Shown: one piece after another, positions 25,427-33,774 of the stretch | How the letters are laid out: every line of letters starts with the position of its first letter | How positions within the stretch are numbered: the stretch's first letter is position 1 | Position numbers and translations under genes: made by a program | The notes under the pieces: generated by a model | Database searches by the model: none | Seen by the model: the letters and a program-made list of their open reading frames with translations, nothing else | Told to the model about the DNA's origin: nothing | Assembly (NCBI RefSeq): GCF_000803065.1 | Contig: NZ_JSXI01000028.1 | Span: 1-46,064, forward strand | From: Sphingomonas sp. ERG5 | GTDB lineage: Bacteria; Pseudomonadota; Alphaproteobacteria; Sphingomonadales; Sphingomonadaceae | Direction: 5' to 3' | Length of the DNA: 46,064 bases

Positions 25427-26483
25427 TGACCTGCTCCCCAGAAATCATGCCATTGGTAAGTTAGCTCGTCAGATGGAGACGAGTGATGCGGCGAAGCCGA
25501 TTTACCGAAGACCAGATCATTGGCGTGCTGCGCGAGCATGAGGCTGGCGTGAAGACCGCCGACCTGTGCCGCAAGCACGGGATCAGCGATGCGACGTTCT
25601 ACAACTGGAAGTCGAAGTACGGCGGCTTGACGGTGTCCGACGCGGCACGGCTGCGGGCACTGGAGGACGAGAATCGGCGGCTGAAGAAGCTGCTGGCGGA
25701 ATCGATGCTGGACGTGTCGGCGTTGAAGGATCTGCTGGGAAAAAACTGACCCGGTCTGCGGAGCGCTACACTGCGGTGGAGAAGTTGATGGCCGATCACG
25801 GCTTCTCCGAGCGTCGCGCCTGCAGGCTGATCGGGGTCAATCGGTCGGCATGGCAATATGAGCGCGATGATGCCGTGCGCGTGCGGATGCGCGAGATCGC
25901 CAACGAGCGACGCCGGTTCGGCTATCGACGGCTGGCGATCCTGCTCAAGCGCGAGGGCAAAGGCATGAACTTGAAGAAGGTGTATCGGCTGTATCGCGAG
26001 GAGCGGCTGACGGTACGCAAGCGTGGCGGCCGGAAGCGTGTACTGGGCACGCGGGCACCGATGGCGATCCCGCAGGAACCCAACCAGCGCTGGTCGCTCG
26101 ACTTCGTGTCGGACTCGTTGGCCTGCGGCCGGCGGTTCCGCATGCTCAACGTTATCGACGACTACAGCCGGGAATGCCTGGCGTGCATCGTGGACACCTC
26201 GCTGTCAGGCCGTCGGGTCATCCGCGAACTGACCGCCATCGCCGAACGGCGCGGGCTGCCGTGCATGGTCGTCAGCGACAACGGGACCGAACTGACCAGC
26301 CACGCCGTTCTCGCCTGGTGCCAGGACACTGGGGTCGAGTGGCATTACATCGCGCCGGGCAAACCGCAGCAAAATGGCTTTGTCGAAAGCTTTAATGGTC
26401 GCTTGCGCGACGAGTGCCTGAATGAACACCTGTTCCCGTCGCTGGCGGCGGCGAGACGGATCATCGAGACATGGCGGACGGAC
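25427..26483 (+). mobile_element. IS407-type element, second copy, right end lost
   Basis: The left end is TGACCTGCTCCCC at 25427-25439, same as the copy at 2470. The element runs to 26483, where the IS66-type end GTAAGC begins. About 37 C-terminal codons of orfB and the right inverted repeat are missing. Same strand as the first copy, so the two are direct repeats bracketing the flagellar cluster. Confidence 0.92.
25486..25749 (+). CDS. IS407-type transposase OrfA, second copy
   Basis: An 87-residue protein nearly identical to the one at 2529 (differences include MRRSRF for MRRGRF and [13 protein letters not shown] for [13 protein letters not shown]). It has an N-terminal helix-turn-helix and a C-terminal zipper. 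It ends in the same slippery heptamer and TGA. It is intact, but its OrfB partner is truncated. Confidence 0.9.
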   Translation: MRRSRFTEDQIIGVLREHEAGVKTADLCRKHGISDATFYNWKSKYGGLTVSDAARLRALEDENRRLKKLLAESMLDVSALKDLLGKN

Positions 26484-26498
26484 GTAAGCGTGGTCTGA
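25747..26498 (+). pseudogene. IS407-type OrfB, truncated by an IS66-type insertion
   Basis: The frame continues from orfA by -1 shift ([14 protein letters not shown]) and keeps the DDE residues ([31 protein letters not shown]). At 26483 it runs into the IS66 end and stops five codons later (VSVV). It lacks the HSSLGGLAP terminus. It also carries a net 12-bp in-frame deletion against copy 1 (WQYERDDAV for [13 protein letters not shown]). Probably inactive. Confidence 0.88.
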
Positions 26499-26549
26499 AG
26501 ACCGCGGAACGTTGGTAACTGGTAGAATGCCGACATCAGCGGAAGCTGG

Positions 26550-26897
26550 TCAGGTATCCTTAAACCAGCGAGTGACCGCCTCGATCACACTCTCTGAATG
26601 ACATATCCTCTTGCCGACGGTGTCTTGAGGGCCTTCAACATGTGAATATTCGGGATCAGTCAAATCAAGATCGAACGTGTATGTTTTTCCGTCCCTAGTA
26701 ATAAGATGGCCGGTCACTGTGTCGTCGCCATCCGGGGTTACCCCCAAAATCATCACGTCGGACCGCGCCAGTCCGAACCGCTCAAGGTTGCGATATAGGT
26801 CCTCTGACGCGTTCTTCCCCTCGAAGTTATCGAAGAAAATGGTGCCAGCACGTATCCGCTTGTTCAGAGCGATCAGATCGGATGCGTAATCCTTCAT
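26550..26897 (-). CDS. Unknown cargo gene in IS66-type element no. 1
   Basis: A 115-residue, mostly acidic, soluble protein with no signal peptide (KDYASDLIALNKRIRAGTIF, FGLARSDVMILGVTPDGDDT, GHLITRDGKTYTFDLDLTDP, ending SVIEAVTRWFKDT). I do not recognise the family. It sits between tnpC and the IS66 end, same strand, with its start 56 bp after the tnpC stop; IS66 no. 2 has an Imm33-like gene at the same spacing. The ATG at 26897 was chosen; an in-frame ATG at 26918 would add MCGRFGG. A/T content looks higher than in tnpC. By analogy with its counterpart it may be an immunity-type protein; this is inference only. Confidence 0.65.
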   Translation of the reverse strand: MKDYASDLIALNKRIRAGTIFFDNFEGKNASEDLYRNLERFGLARSDVMILGVTPDGDDTVTGHLITRDGKTYTFDLDLTDPEYSHVEGPQDTVGKRICHSESVIEAVTRWFKDT

Positions 26898-26952
26898 ACC
26901 ACCAAACCTACCGCACATCGGAACGTCCGCAAGGGGCGAAGTGCGACACTGC

Positions 26953-28506
26953 CTATGCGGCTTCGGCGATCGTCTGGGAATCTGGGCGCCAGTTCCACGG
27001 CATGAGCTCGTCCCAGCGCGCGGCGGGCCAGTCGGCGGCGACCTTGGCGATGACGTCAGCGATGTAAGCCTGCGGCTCGACACCGTTGAGCTTGCAAGTC
27101 TCGATGACGGTGTAGATCGCGGCAGCGCGTTCTCCACCGGCCTTCGATCCGGCGAACAGCCAGTTCTTGCGGCCGATCGCGATGCTGCGGATCGCGCGTT
27201 CGGCGATGTTATTGTCGATCTCCAGGCGCCCGTCGTCGATGAACCGCGTGAGCGCAGTCCAGCGCTTGAGGCCATAGGTGATCGCCTTGGCCATCTCGGA
27301 CTTTGGCGAGAGGCGTCGCAGGGCGTCGTCCAGCGCGGTGCGCAACGCCTCGACCAAGGGTGCGGTTCGTTCCAGCCGGCCTCGTCGTCGGACGTCTGGT
27401 GGTGCCCCTCGGATCTCGTCTTCGATCCGGTAGAGGTTCCCGATACGTGTCAGCAGGTCGGTGGTAAGTGACGTCGGCTTGGTCGCGTGGATATCGAAGA
27501 TCTTGCGCCGGAAATGCGCCCAGCAGGCGACCTCGGTGACGCGGTTGGTGCTGTAGAGCTTGTCATAGCCGGCATAGCCGTCCGCCTGCAGGAATCCGGT
27601 GAAGCTGGCGAGCTGCTGTTGGGGATGACTGCCGGTGCGATCCTGGGTGAACTGGTACCAGGCCAGCGGCGGCGTGGTGGCGCCGGCGCCGCGATCATCG
27701 ACGACATAGGCCCAGATCCTGCCGGTTGCGGTCTTGCCGCGCCCCGGATCGAGCATCGGCATGGGCGTGTCGTCGGTATGGATCTTGGTGGCGGTGAGCC
27801 CGGCCTCGCGGATGCGGCTGACGATCGGATCGAGCAGCGCTGACGCTTGACCGGCCCATCCGGCGAGCGCCGAGCGATCGATATCGATACCCTGCGCGGC
27901 CATCATCTCCGCCTGACGGTAGAGCGGCAGGTGATGGTCGAACTTGGCGACTACGACATGGGCGAGCGTTCCGAACGTCGCCTTGCCGCGCGCGATCGCC
28001 TTTACGGGTGCGGCTGCCTGCACGACCTTCTCGCAGGCGCGGCAGCTATACTTGGGGCGGATGGTGCGGACGACCCGCCAGTGGACCGGCACGGCGTCGA
28101 GCATCTCGTCGCTATCCTGACCCAAAGGGCGCAGGGCGCCGCCGCAATCAGGACAGGAGCAGTTGCCATGTTCGGGCTCGATCCGCTCTTCTTCACGCGG
28201 CAGATGGTCCGGGAGCGCGCGAACGGGTGACGGCCGGTCGAGCCTGGCGGGATCGACGCGCCGCGCGCTCACCGTGGCGGCCTCGGCCTCGAGCTCTTCG
28301 AGTGCCAGCTCGAGCTGGGCGATCTCGTGGCTGAGCTTCTCGGACGCTTTGCCGAACTGCATGCGCTTGAGGCGGGTAAGCTGCACGCGCAGCGTATCGA
28401 TCAGGATATCGCGAGCGGTAATATCCGCGCGGGCGGTCGCCAATGCGGCTTCCAGCTCGGCGATCCGGGCGTCCTTATCAGGGGCGGAAAGGCCTGCGTC
28501 CGACAC
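26953..28506 (-). CDS. tnpC: IS66-family transposase TnpC, copy 1
   Basis: A 517-residue transposase: N-terminal leucine zipper-like region (ARIAELEAALATARADITAR), zinc-binding motif (CSCPDCGG, then YSCRACEK) near residues 120-165, and a DDE domain with IHTDDTPMPM, FLQADGYAGYDK and LEIDNNIAERAIRS, then AIGRKNWLFAGS. Complete. It differs from the copy at 30542 at only a small number of positions. tnpA of this element is lost, so transposition would need help from copy 2. Confidence 0.95.
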   Translation of the reverse strand: MSDAGLSAPDKDARIAELEAALATARADITARDILIDTLRVQLTRLKRMQFGKASEKLSHEIAQLELALEELEAEAATVSARRVDPARLDRPSPVRALPDHLPREEERIEPEHGNCSCPDCGGALRPLGQDSDEMLDAVPVHWRVVRTIRPKYSCRACEKVVQAAAPVKAIARGKATFGTLAHVVVAKFDHHLPLYRQAEMMAAQGIDIDRSALAGWAGQASALLDPIVSRIREAGLTATKIHTDDTPMPMLDPGRGKTATGRIWAYVVDDRGAGATTPPLAWYQFTQDRTGSHPQQQLASFTGFLQADGYAGYDKLYSTNRVTEVACWAHFRRKIFDIHATKPTSLTTDLLTRIGNLYRIEDEIRGAPPDVRRRGRLERTAPLVEALRTALDDALRRLSPKSEMAKAITYGLKRWTALTRFIDDGRLEIDNNIAERAIRSIAIGRKNWLFAGSKAGGERAAAIYTVIETCKLNGVEPQAYIADVIAKVAADWPAARWDELMPWNWRPDSQTIAEAA

Positions 28507-28567
28507 CGCGGATATATAGCAGATCGTGGGTCCCAGAGCCAGAAAAAGCGCCGGAATCCGGGCATTT

Positions 28568-28915
28568 TTAGCCTGCCAGCGACGGTGTAAATGTACGCTC
28601 CGGCCGCCGCCAGTCGATGCCTTCCAGCAGCATCGAAAGCTGTGCCGCGGTCATCGCGACCGAGCCGGTTGGGGTCGATGGCCAGATGAACCGGCCCCGG
28701 TCCATGCGCTTGGAGAACAGGCACAAACCCTGACCATCATACCAGAGCAGCTTGACCAGATCACCGCGCTTGCCGCGGAACGCGAACAGCGCGCCGGAAT
28801 GCGGACTCTGCTTCAGCACCTGTTGAACCAGCACCGCTAGGCCGTCGAACCCCTTGCGCATATCGGTCGCGCCGCACGCCAGAAATATCCGCGTCAGCGG
28901 GGGAAGCGGGATCAT
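28568..28915 (-). CDS. tnpB: IS66-family accessory protein TnpB, copy 1
   Basis: A 115-residue protein with the IS66 Orf2 signature (RIFLACGATDMRKGFDGLAV, FAFRGKRGDLVKLLWYDGQG, LCLFSKRMDRGRF). TnpB is required for IS66 transposition; its biochemical role is not settled. The ATG at 28915 overlaps the tnpA stop. Near-identical to 32157-32504. Confidence 0.93.
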   Translation of the reverse strand: MIPLPPLTRIFLACGATDMRKGFDGLAVLVQQVLKQSPHSGALFAFRGKRGDLVKLLWYDGQGLCLFSKRMDRGRFIWPSTPTGSVAMTAAQLSMLLEGIDWRRPERTFTPSLAG

Positions 28916-28983
28916 CGTGCCAGGACACCGATCACCCGCGATAGTGAACCGCGCCGGGTCTGCCGGAGGCCGTTGGTTGTGAG

Positions 28984-29886
<903 letters not shown>

Positions 29887-29890
<4 letters not shown>

Positions 29891-29977
29891 CGCTTGAACG
29901 GGCGGTCGAGCTCCGCCTGGGCAAAATATGCAGATGCTTTACGTAGTATCTCGTTGGCCTGGCGCAGCTCGCGGTTC
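29887..29977 (-). pseudogene. IS3-family orfA, 3' fragment
   Basis: Encodes the OrfA C-terminus (NRELRQANEILRKASAYFAQ, then AELDRPFKR, stop) overlapping the orfB start. It is separated from its 5' part (33020-33263) by IS66 no. 2. The target duplication CGCGGTTC (29970-29977) is the junction. Confidence 0.9.
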
Positions 29978-30039
29978 GTAAGGGTGGTCTGAAGACCGCG
30001 GAACGGTGACAATTGGTCGAAAGCGGTCGTAGCTAGGTC

Positions 30040-30486
30040 TCAATCGTGCGGCGCGCCTTGCGGATCCGGGATGAGCCCAGAGGCGGTTCGAATGAAGGCG
30101 GACCCTGCAGGGGCATCGAGAAGAGGAATGATCTCGGGGTCATAGTTGGCAATCGTGTTCACGTCGTAGATCGCGTGATTGCTAGAATTGTTCATGTAAG
30201 CGTCGGACTCGTCGCCAGCAAGGAAAGCCCAACCGCTGTCCAACTTGTTGTGGGCCTTCGTGCGATACATGTACCCCACGCGATGCCCATCGACCGTTAT
30301 TCGATCGCTAGCGATCGCGCCGCCCCGGCCCAGAGCTAGTGGCTTAATCTGCTCGGCTGAGAGCTTGAAGTGCTTGCTCATGGGCGTCTGCTTGTTTTCC
30401 GATTGAGCGGGGGAGCACGCCGCCAGAGTCGCTGCGATGCCGCCTATGCTCAACAGAGAGCGACAATACGAAATGGCAATATGCAT
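30040..30486 (-). CDS. Imm33/DUF2185-type immunity protein, predicted lipoprotein, IS66 cargo
   Basis: 148 residues. The N-terminus is a lipoprotein signal: hydrophobic SLLSIGGIAATLAAC with the lipobox LAAC at about residues 21-24. From residue 36 (MSKHFKL) follows a domain I recognise as DUF2185/Imm33: GRGGAIASDRITVDGHRVGY, GWAFLAGDESDAYMNNSSNH, IYDVNTIANYDPEIIPLLDA, AGSAFIRT. Imm33 genes are known as immunity partners in polymorphic toxin loci. The gene starts 56 bp after tnpC on the same strand and lies inside the IS66 end, so it moves with the element. Without the signal it could start at MSKHFKL (30381), a cytoplasmic form. No cognate toxin lies next to it. Confidence 0.78.
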   Translation of the reverse strand: MHIAISYCRSLLSIGGIAATLAACSPAQSENKQTPMSKHFKLSAEQIKPLALGRGGAIASDRITVDGHRVGYMYRTKAHNKLDSGWAFLAGDESDAYMNNSSNHAIYDVNTIANYDPEIIPLLDAPAGSAFIRTASGLIPDPQGAPHD

Positions 30487-30541
30487 CCGCGGATCATTTC
30501 ACACGAGCGGTATGACCGCAACTGGGCGAATTGCGACCTCC

Positions 30542-32095
30542 CTATGCGGCTTCGGCGATCGTCTGGAAGTCTGGGCGCCAGTTCCACGGCATGAGCTCGT
30601 CCCAGCGCGCGGCAGGCCAGTTGCCAGCGATTTTGGCGATGACGTCAGCGATATAGGCCTGCGGCTCGACACCGTTGAGCTTGCAGGTCTCGATTACGGT
30701 GTAGATGGCAGCGGCGCGTTCGCCGCCGGCCTTTGATCCGGCAAACAGCCAGTTCTTGCGGCCGATCGCGATGCTGCGGATCGCGCGTTCGGCGATGTTG
30801 TTGTCGATCTCCAACCGGCCGTCGTCGAGGAACCGCGTGAGCGCAGTCCAGCGCTTGCGGCCATAGGCGATGGCCTTGGCCATCTCGGACTTTGGCGAGA
30901 GGCGTCGCAAGGCGTCGTCGAGGGCGGTGTGCAATGCCTCGATCAAAGGCGCTGTTCGTTCCAGCCGGCCGCGTCGCCGGACGTCTGGTGGTGCCCCTCG
31001 GATCTCGTCTTCGATCCGATAGAGGCTGGCGATGCGCGCCAGCAGATCGGTGGTCAGCGACGTCGGCTTGGTCGCGTGGATATCGAATATCTTGCGCCGG
31101 AAATGCGCCCAGCAGGCGACCTCGGTGACGCGGTTGGTGCTGTAGAGCTTGTCGTAACCGGCATAGCCGTCCGCCTGCAGGAACCCAGTGAAGCTGGCGA
31201 GCTGCTGTTGGGGATGACTGCCGGTGCGATCCTGGGTGAACTGATACCAGACCAGCGGCGGCGTGGTGGCGCCGACGCCGCGATCGTCGACGACATAGGC
31301 CCAGATCCTGCCGGTTGCGGTCTTGCCGCGTCCCGGATCGAGCATTGGCACGGGCGTGTCGTCGGTATGGATCTTGGTGGCGGTGAGTCCGGTCTCGCGG
31401 ATGCGGCTGACGATCGGATCGAGTAGCGCTGATGCCTGACCGGCCCATCCCGCAAGGGTCGAGCGATCGATATCGATGCCCTGCGCAGCCATCATCTCCG
31501 CCTGGCGGTAGAGCGGCAGGTGATGGTCGAACTTGGCTACCACGACATGGGCAAGCGTTCCGAACGTCGCCTTGCCGCGCGCGATCGCTTTTACAGGTGC
31601 TGCTGCCTGCACGACCTTCTCGCAGGCGCGACAGCTATACTTGGGCCGGATGGTGCGGACGACCCGCCACTGGACCGGTACGGCGTCGAGCATCTCGTCG
31701 CTATCCTGACCCAGCGGGCGCAGGGCACCGCCGCAATCGGGGCAGGTGCAGTTGCCATACTCAGGCTCGATCCGCCGTTCTTCACGCGGCAGATGGTCCG
31801 GGAGCGCTCGAACCGGTGCGGGACGATCGAGGGTGGCAGGATCGACGCGCTGCGCACGCACCGTAGCGGCTTCAGCCTCGAGCTCTTCGAGTGCCAGCTC
31901 AAGCTGGGCGATCTCGAGGGTAAGCTTCTCGGACGCCTTGCCGAACTGCATGCGCTTGAGGCGGGCGAGCTGCACGCGCAGCGTATCGATCAGGATATCG
32001 CGGGCGGTGATATCCGCGTGCGCGGTCGCCAACGCGGCTTCCAGCTCGGCGATCCGAGCATCTTTATCAGGGGCGGAAAGGCCTGCGTCCGACAC
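30542..32095 (-). CDS. tnpC: IS66-family transposase TnpC, copy 2
   Basis: 517 residues, same layout as copy 1: N-terminal zipper, zinc motif (CTCPDCGG, YSCRACEK) and DDE residues in IHTDDTPVPM, FLQADGYAGYDK and LEIDNNIAERAIRS. A few substitutions against copy 1 (for example AHADITAR for ARADITAR, RFLDDGRL for RFIDDGRL). It has its own tnpA and tnpB, so the element may be autonomous. Confidence 0.95.
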   Translation of the reverse strand: MSDAGLSAPDKDARIAELEAALATAHADITARDILIDTLRVQLARLKRMQFGKASEKLTLEIAQLELALEELEAEAATVRAQRVDPATLDRPAPVRALPDHLPREERRIEPEYGNCTCPDCGGALRPLGQDSDEMLDAVPVQWRVVRTIRPKYSCRACEKVVQAAAPVKAIARGKATFGTLAHVVVAKFDHHLPLYRQAEMMAAQGIDIDRSTLAGWAGQASALLDPIVSRIRETGLTATKIHTDDTPVPMLDPGRGKTATGRIWAYVVDDRGVGATTPPLVWYQFTQDRTGSHPQQQLASFTGFLQADGYAGYDKLYSTNRVTEVACWAHFRRKIFDIHATKPTSLTTDLLARIASLYRIEDEIRGAPPDVRRRGRLERTAPLIEALHTALDDALRRLSPKSEMAKAIAYGRKRWTALTRFLDDGRLEIDNNIAERAIRSIAIGRKNWLFAGSKAGGERAAAIYTVIETCKLNGVEPQAYIADVIAKIAGNWPAARWDELMPWNWRPDFQTIAEAA

Positions 32096-32156
32096 CGCGA
32101 ATATATAGCAGATCGCAGTCCGCCGAGCCAGAAAAAGCGCCGGAATCCGGGCGTTT

Positions 32157-32504
32157 TTAGCCTGCCAGCGACGGTGTAAATGTGCGTTCCGGCCGCCGCC
32201 AGTCGATGCCTTCCAGCAGCATCGATAGCTGTGCCGCGGTCATCGCGACCGAGCCGGTTGCGGTGGATGGCCAGATGAACCGGCCTCGATCCATGCGCTT
32301 GGAGAACAGGCACAATCCCTGCCCATCATACCAGAGCAGCTTCACCAGATCGCCGCGCTTGCCGCGGAACGCGAACAGCGCGCCGGAATGCGGGCTCTCC
32401 CCCAGCACCTGCTGAACCAGCACCGCCAGGCCGTCGAACCCCTTGCGCATATCGGTCGCGCCGCATGCGAGGAATATCCGCGTCAGCGGGGGAAGCGGGA
32501 TCAT
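32157..32504 (-). CDS. tnpB: IS66-family accessory protein TnpB, copy 2
   Basis: 115 residues, essentially the same as copy 1 (LGESPHSG for LKQSPHSG is one difference). Signature RIFLACGATDMRKGFDGLAV. Its ATG overlaps the tnpA stop (ATGA at 32501-32504), which points to translational coupling. Confidence 0.94.
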   Translation of the reverse strand: MIPLPPLTRIFLACGATDMRKGFDGLAVLVQQVLGESPHSGALFAFRGKRGDLVKLLWYDGQGLCLFSKRMDRGRFIWPSTATGSVAMTAAQLSMLLEGIDWRRPERTFTPSLAG

Positions 32505-32887
32505 CTTGCCAGGACACCGATCACCCGCGACAGCGCCTCGGCATCGACTGATGCGTCGACGGTCAGCCGTACGCCCGACGGGAGCTCAATCCCGATCTGC
32601 CCGCTGCCTGGCGCGGCCGGCGACGGCGCCGGCAACATCGCTGTGGGCTCGCTGATCTGGACCTCAGCAAAGCTCGGCACCGCAGGCTTGGTGATCCCCG
32701 TCAGGGCACCCGACATCGCCTGGCGGCGCCAGGTGTAGATCGCGCCACTACCGACCTCATGGCGCTCGATGGCCGCGCGGACTGAGCCCTCCGGCCCAAA
32801 GGCATCGCGCAGGATCGCCAGCTTCTGCTCGACGGTCCAGTGCCGACGGCCTGACACCCTGCCGACAATCTCCATCCGAGTAGTCAT
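32501..32887 (-). CDS. tnpA: IS66-family TnpA
   Basis: 128 residues from ATG 32887 ([20 protein letters not shown]). It has the IS66 Orf1 helix-turn-helix region ([20 protein letters not shown], then [20 protein letters not shown]) and a C-terminal beta segment ([20 protein letters not shown]). An in-frame ATG at 32944 would add 19 residues; I prefer 32887, where GAGGG lies seven bases upstream. That start codon and ribosome binding site fall in a 14-bp inverted repeat (32877-32910). Confidence 0.85.
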   Translation of the reverse strand: MTTRMEIVGRVSGRRHWTVEQKLAILRDAFGPEGSVRAAIERHEVGSGAIYTWRRQAMSGALTGITKPAVPSFAEVQISEPTAMLPAPSPAAPGSGQIGIELPSGVRLTVDASVDAEALSRVIGVLAR

Positions 32888-32910
32888 ACGAGCCCTCGTA
32901 TGACTACTCG
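32877..32910 (-). promoter_or_regulatory. Hairpin over the tnpA start codon
   Basis: CGAGTAGTCATACG (32877-32890) and CGTATGACTACTCG (32897-32910) are exact complements with a 6-base spacer. On the transcript the tnpA ATG (32887) is in the second arm and a GAGG ribosome binding sequence is at the loop. Such a structure could limit TnpA translation. Confidence 0.65.
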
Positions 32911-33019
32911 CTCCTTCGTCCGCTGACCCGATCTCGTCCGACATCACCGCCCCGCTCAAAGAGCGGCTATCAGCCCGTCGATGGCCCAGCCCGCAAGGCG
33001 GCCTTCAGACCTCGCTTAC

Positions 33020-33263
33020 CGCGGTTCTCGCGTTCCAGTGCCTTCAGGCGATCAGCCATCTCGGTGGGAACACCGGCACGCTTGCCGCTGTCCACCTCGG
33101 CCTTCTTCACCCACTCAAATAACGTCTGCGGAACGCAGCCGATCTTCTCTGAGATCGACACAATGGCCGCCCACCGAGAGGGATGATCGGCTTCGTGATC
33201 CAGCACCATCCGCACCGCTCGGGCGCGTACCTCGGGCGCAAACTTGTTCGTCGTCTTGCTCAT
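33020..33263 (-). pseudogene. IS3-family orfA, 5' fragment
   Basis: Encodes the OrfA N-terminus ([40 protein letters not shown], helix-turn-helix [20 protein letters not shown]) up to LKALEREN, where IS66 no. 2 enters. The frame then runs into the IS66 end and stops at 32970. Joined with 29887-29977 it would give a normal OrfA of about 108 residues. Confidence 0.92.
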
Positions 33264-33316
33264 ACAGGCTCCACCTTCTCAGGAGTTGGAGCCTCCGACA
33301 AACCCGGCGCGGTTCA

Positions 33317-33480
33317 GTTCTCTGACCTAACGTAACCCCTTGGCGGCCAGGGATCAAACCTCGCTCTAGCAACTCCGATGTAGTGCTGATGCTCCCCAGT
33401 TCAGGGCTTCTGGAAAGCGGGATAGTGTCGAGACCACGTCCTGAAGCGGAGAAACCCCTCTCTGCGGCAACAGAGCTCCG
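33317..33480. other. Short stretch between the IS nest and the immunity-candidate gene
   Basis: 164 bp. No gene. It does not continue IS66 no. 1. A small hairpin CTCTG-CGGCAA-CAGAG near 33459-33474 lies downstream of the minus-strand gene ending at 33481 but lacks a T-run, so I do not call it a terminator. Confidence 0.35.
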
Positions 33481-33762
33481 TCAGTTGAGCGAGTGAACGA
33501 CGGTGCCCGGAGGAATTTCGCCCGCAATCGACAATGGCGAAATCCCGATCATCACTTGCATTTGGCCGCCAAACGCCTCGTGAACATCAACCTTTAGAAG
33601 CTCAGCGCGGAATTCCTGCCCCTCCGGTGTTCTAAGGAGGACTATCGCCCCCAGCTGCTCACGCACCAGGGAGCGTGATGGTGACCCTTCCATAACGACA
33701 ATACCGTTCAACACGATTTGGCCGTTGAGAGGAAAGCTGTCTTCGACCCGGGCGATCTGCAT
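33481..33762 (-). CDS. 93-residue protein directly after the RHS toxin tip; candidate immunity protein
   Basis: A beta-rich soluble protein (RVEDSFPLNGQIVLNGIVVM, REQLGAIVLLRTPEGQEFRA, ELLKVDVHEAFGGQMQVMIG, ending PPGTVVHSLN). No signal peptide or cysteines. The ATG at 33762 is preceded by a strong AGGAGGG ribosome binding site that overlaps the RHS stop (33775-33777); only 12 bp separate the genes. Family not recognised. In RHS/polymorphic toxin loci this place is normally taken by the cognate immunity gene, so it is the prime candidate for protection from the C-terminal tip. That is inference from position. Confidence 0.75.
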   Translation of the reverse strand: MQIARVEDSFPLNGQIVLNGIVVMEGSPSRSLVREQLGAIVLLRTPEGQEFRAELLKVDVHEAFGGQMQVMIGISPLSIAGEIPPGTVVHSLN

Positions 33763-33774
33763 TTCATAGCCCTC

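Larger units (their letters stand above)
26484..28944 (-). mobile_element. IS66-type element no. 1, truncated, with cargo gene
   Basis: The left end GTAAGCGTGGTCTGAAGACC starts at 26484, matching the end of IS66 no. 2 at 29978; GTAA is the conserved IS66-family terminus. In transcription order it holds a 10-codon tnpA remnant, tnpB, tnpC and a cargo gene. The tnpA side is cut at 28944 by an IS3-family element and does not resume on the far side of that element, so that end has been deleted. Confidence 0.88.
29978..33019 (-). mobile_element. IS66-type element no. 2, complete, with Imm33-like cargo gene
   Basis: The ends are inverted: GTAAGGGTGGTCTGAAGACC at 29978 and, on the other strand from 33019, GTAAGCGAGGTCTGAAGGCC. 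A perfect 8-bp target duplication CGCGGTTC flanks it (29970-29977 and 33020-33027), the IS66-family length. In transcription order it holds tnpA, tnpB, tnpC and a cargo gene. 3042 bp. All transposition genes look intact. It sits inside orfA of the IS3-family element. Confidence 0.95.

Noticed and set aside
2470..26483. The flagellar cluster as cargo of a composite transposon
   Set aside because: The left IS copy has its own matching 4-bp target duplication on both sides, and the right copy has lost its end, so the pair did not insert as one unit.
33450..33480. Rho-independent terminator after the immunity-candidate gene
   Set aside because: Only a 5-bp stem and no T-run on the relevant strand.
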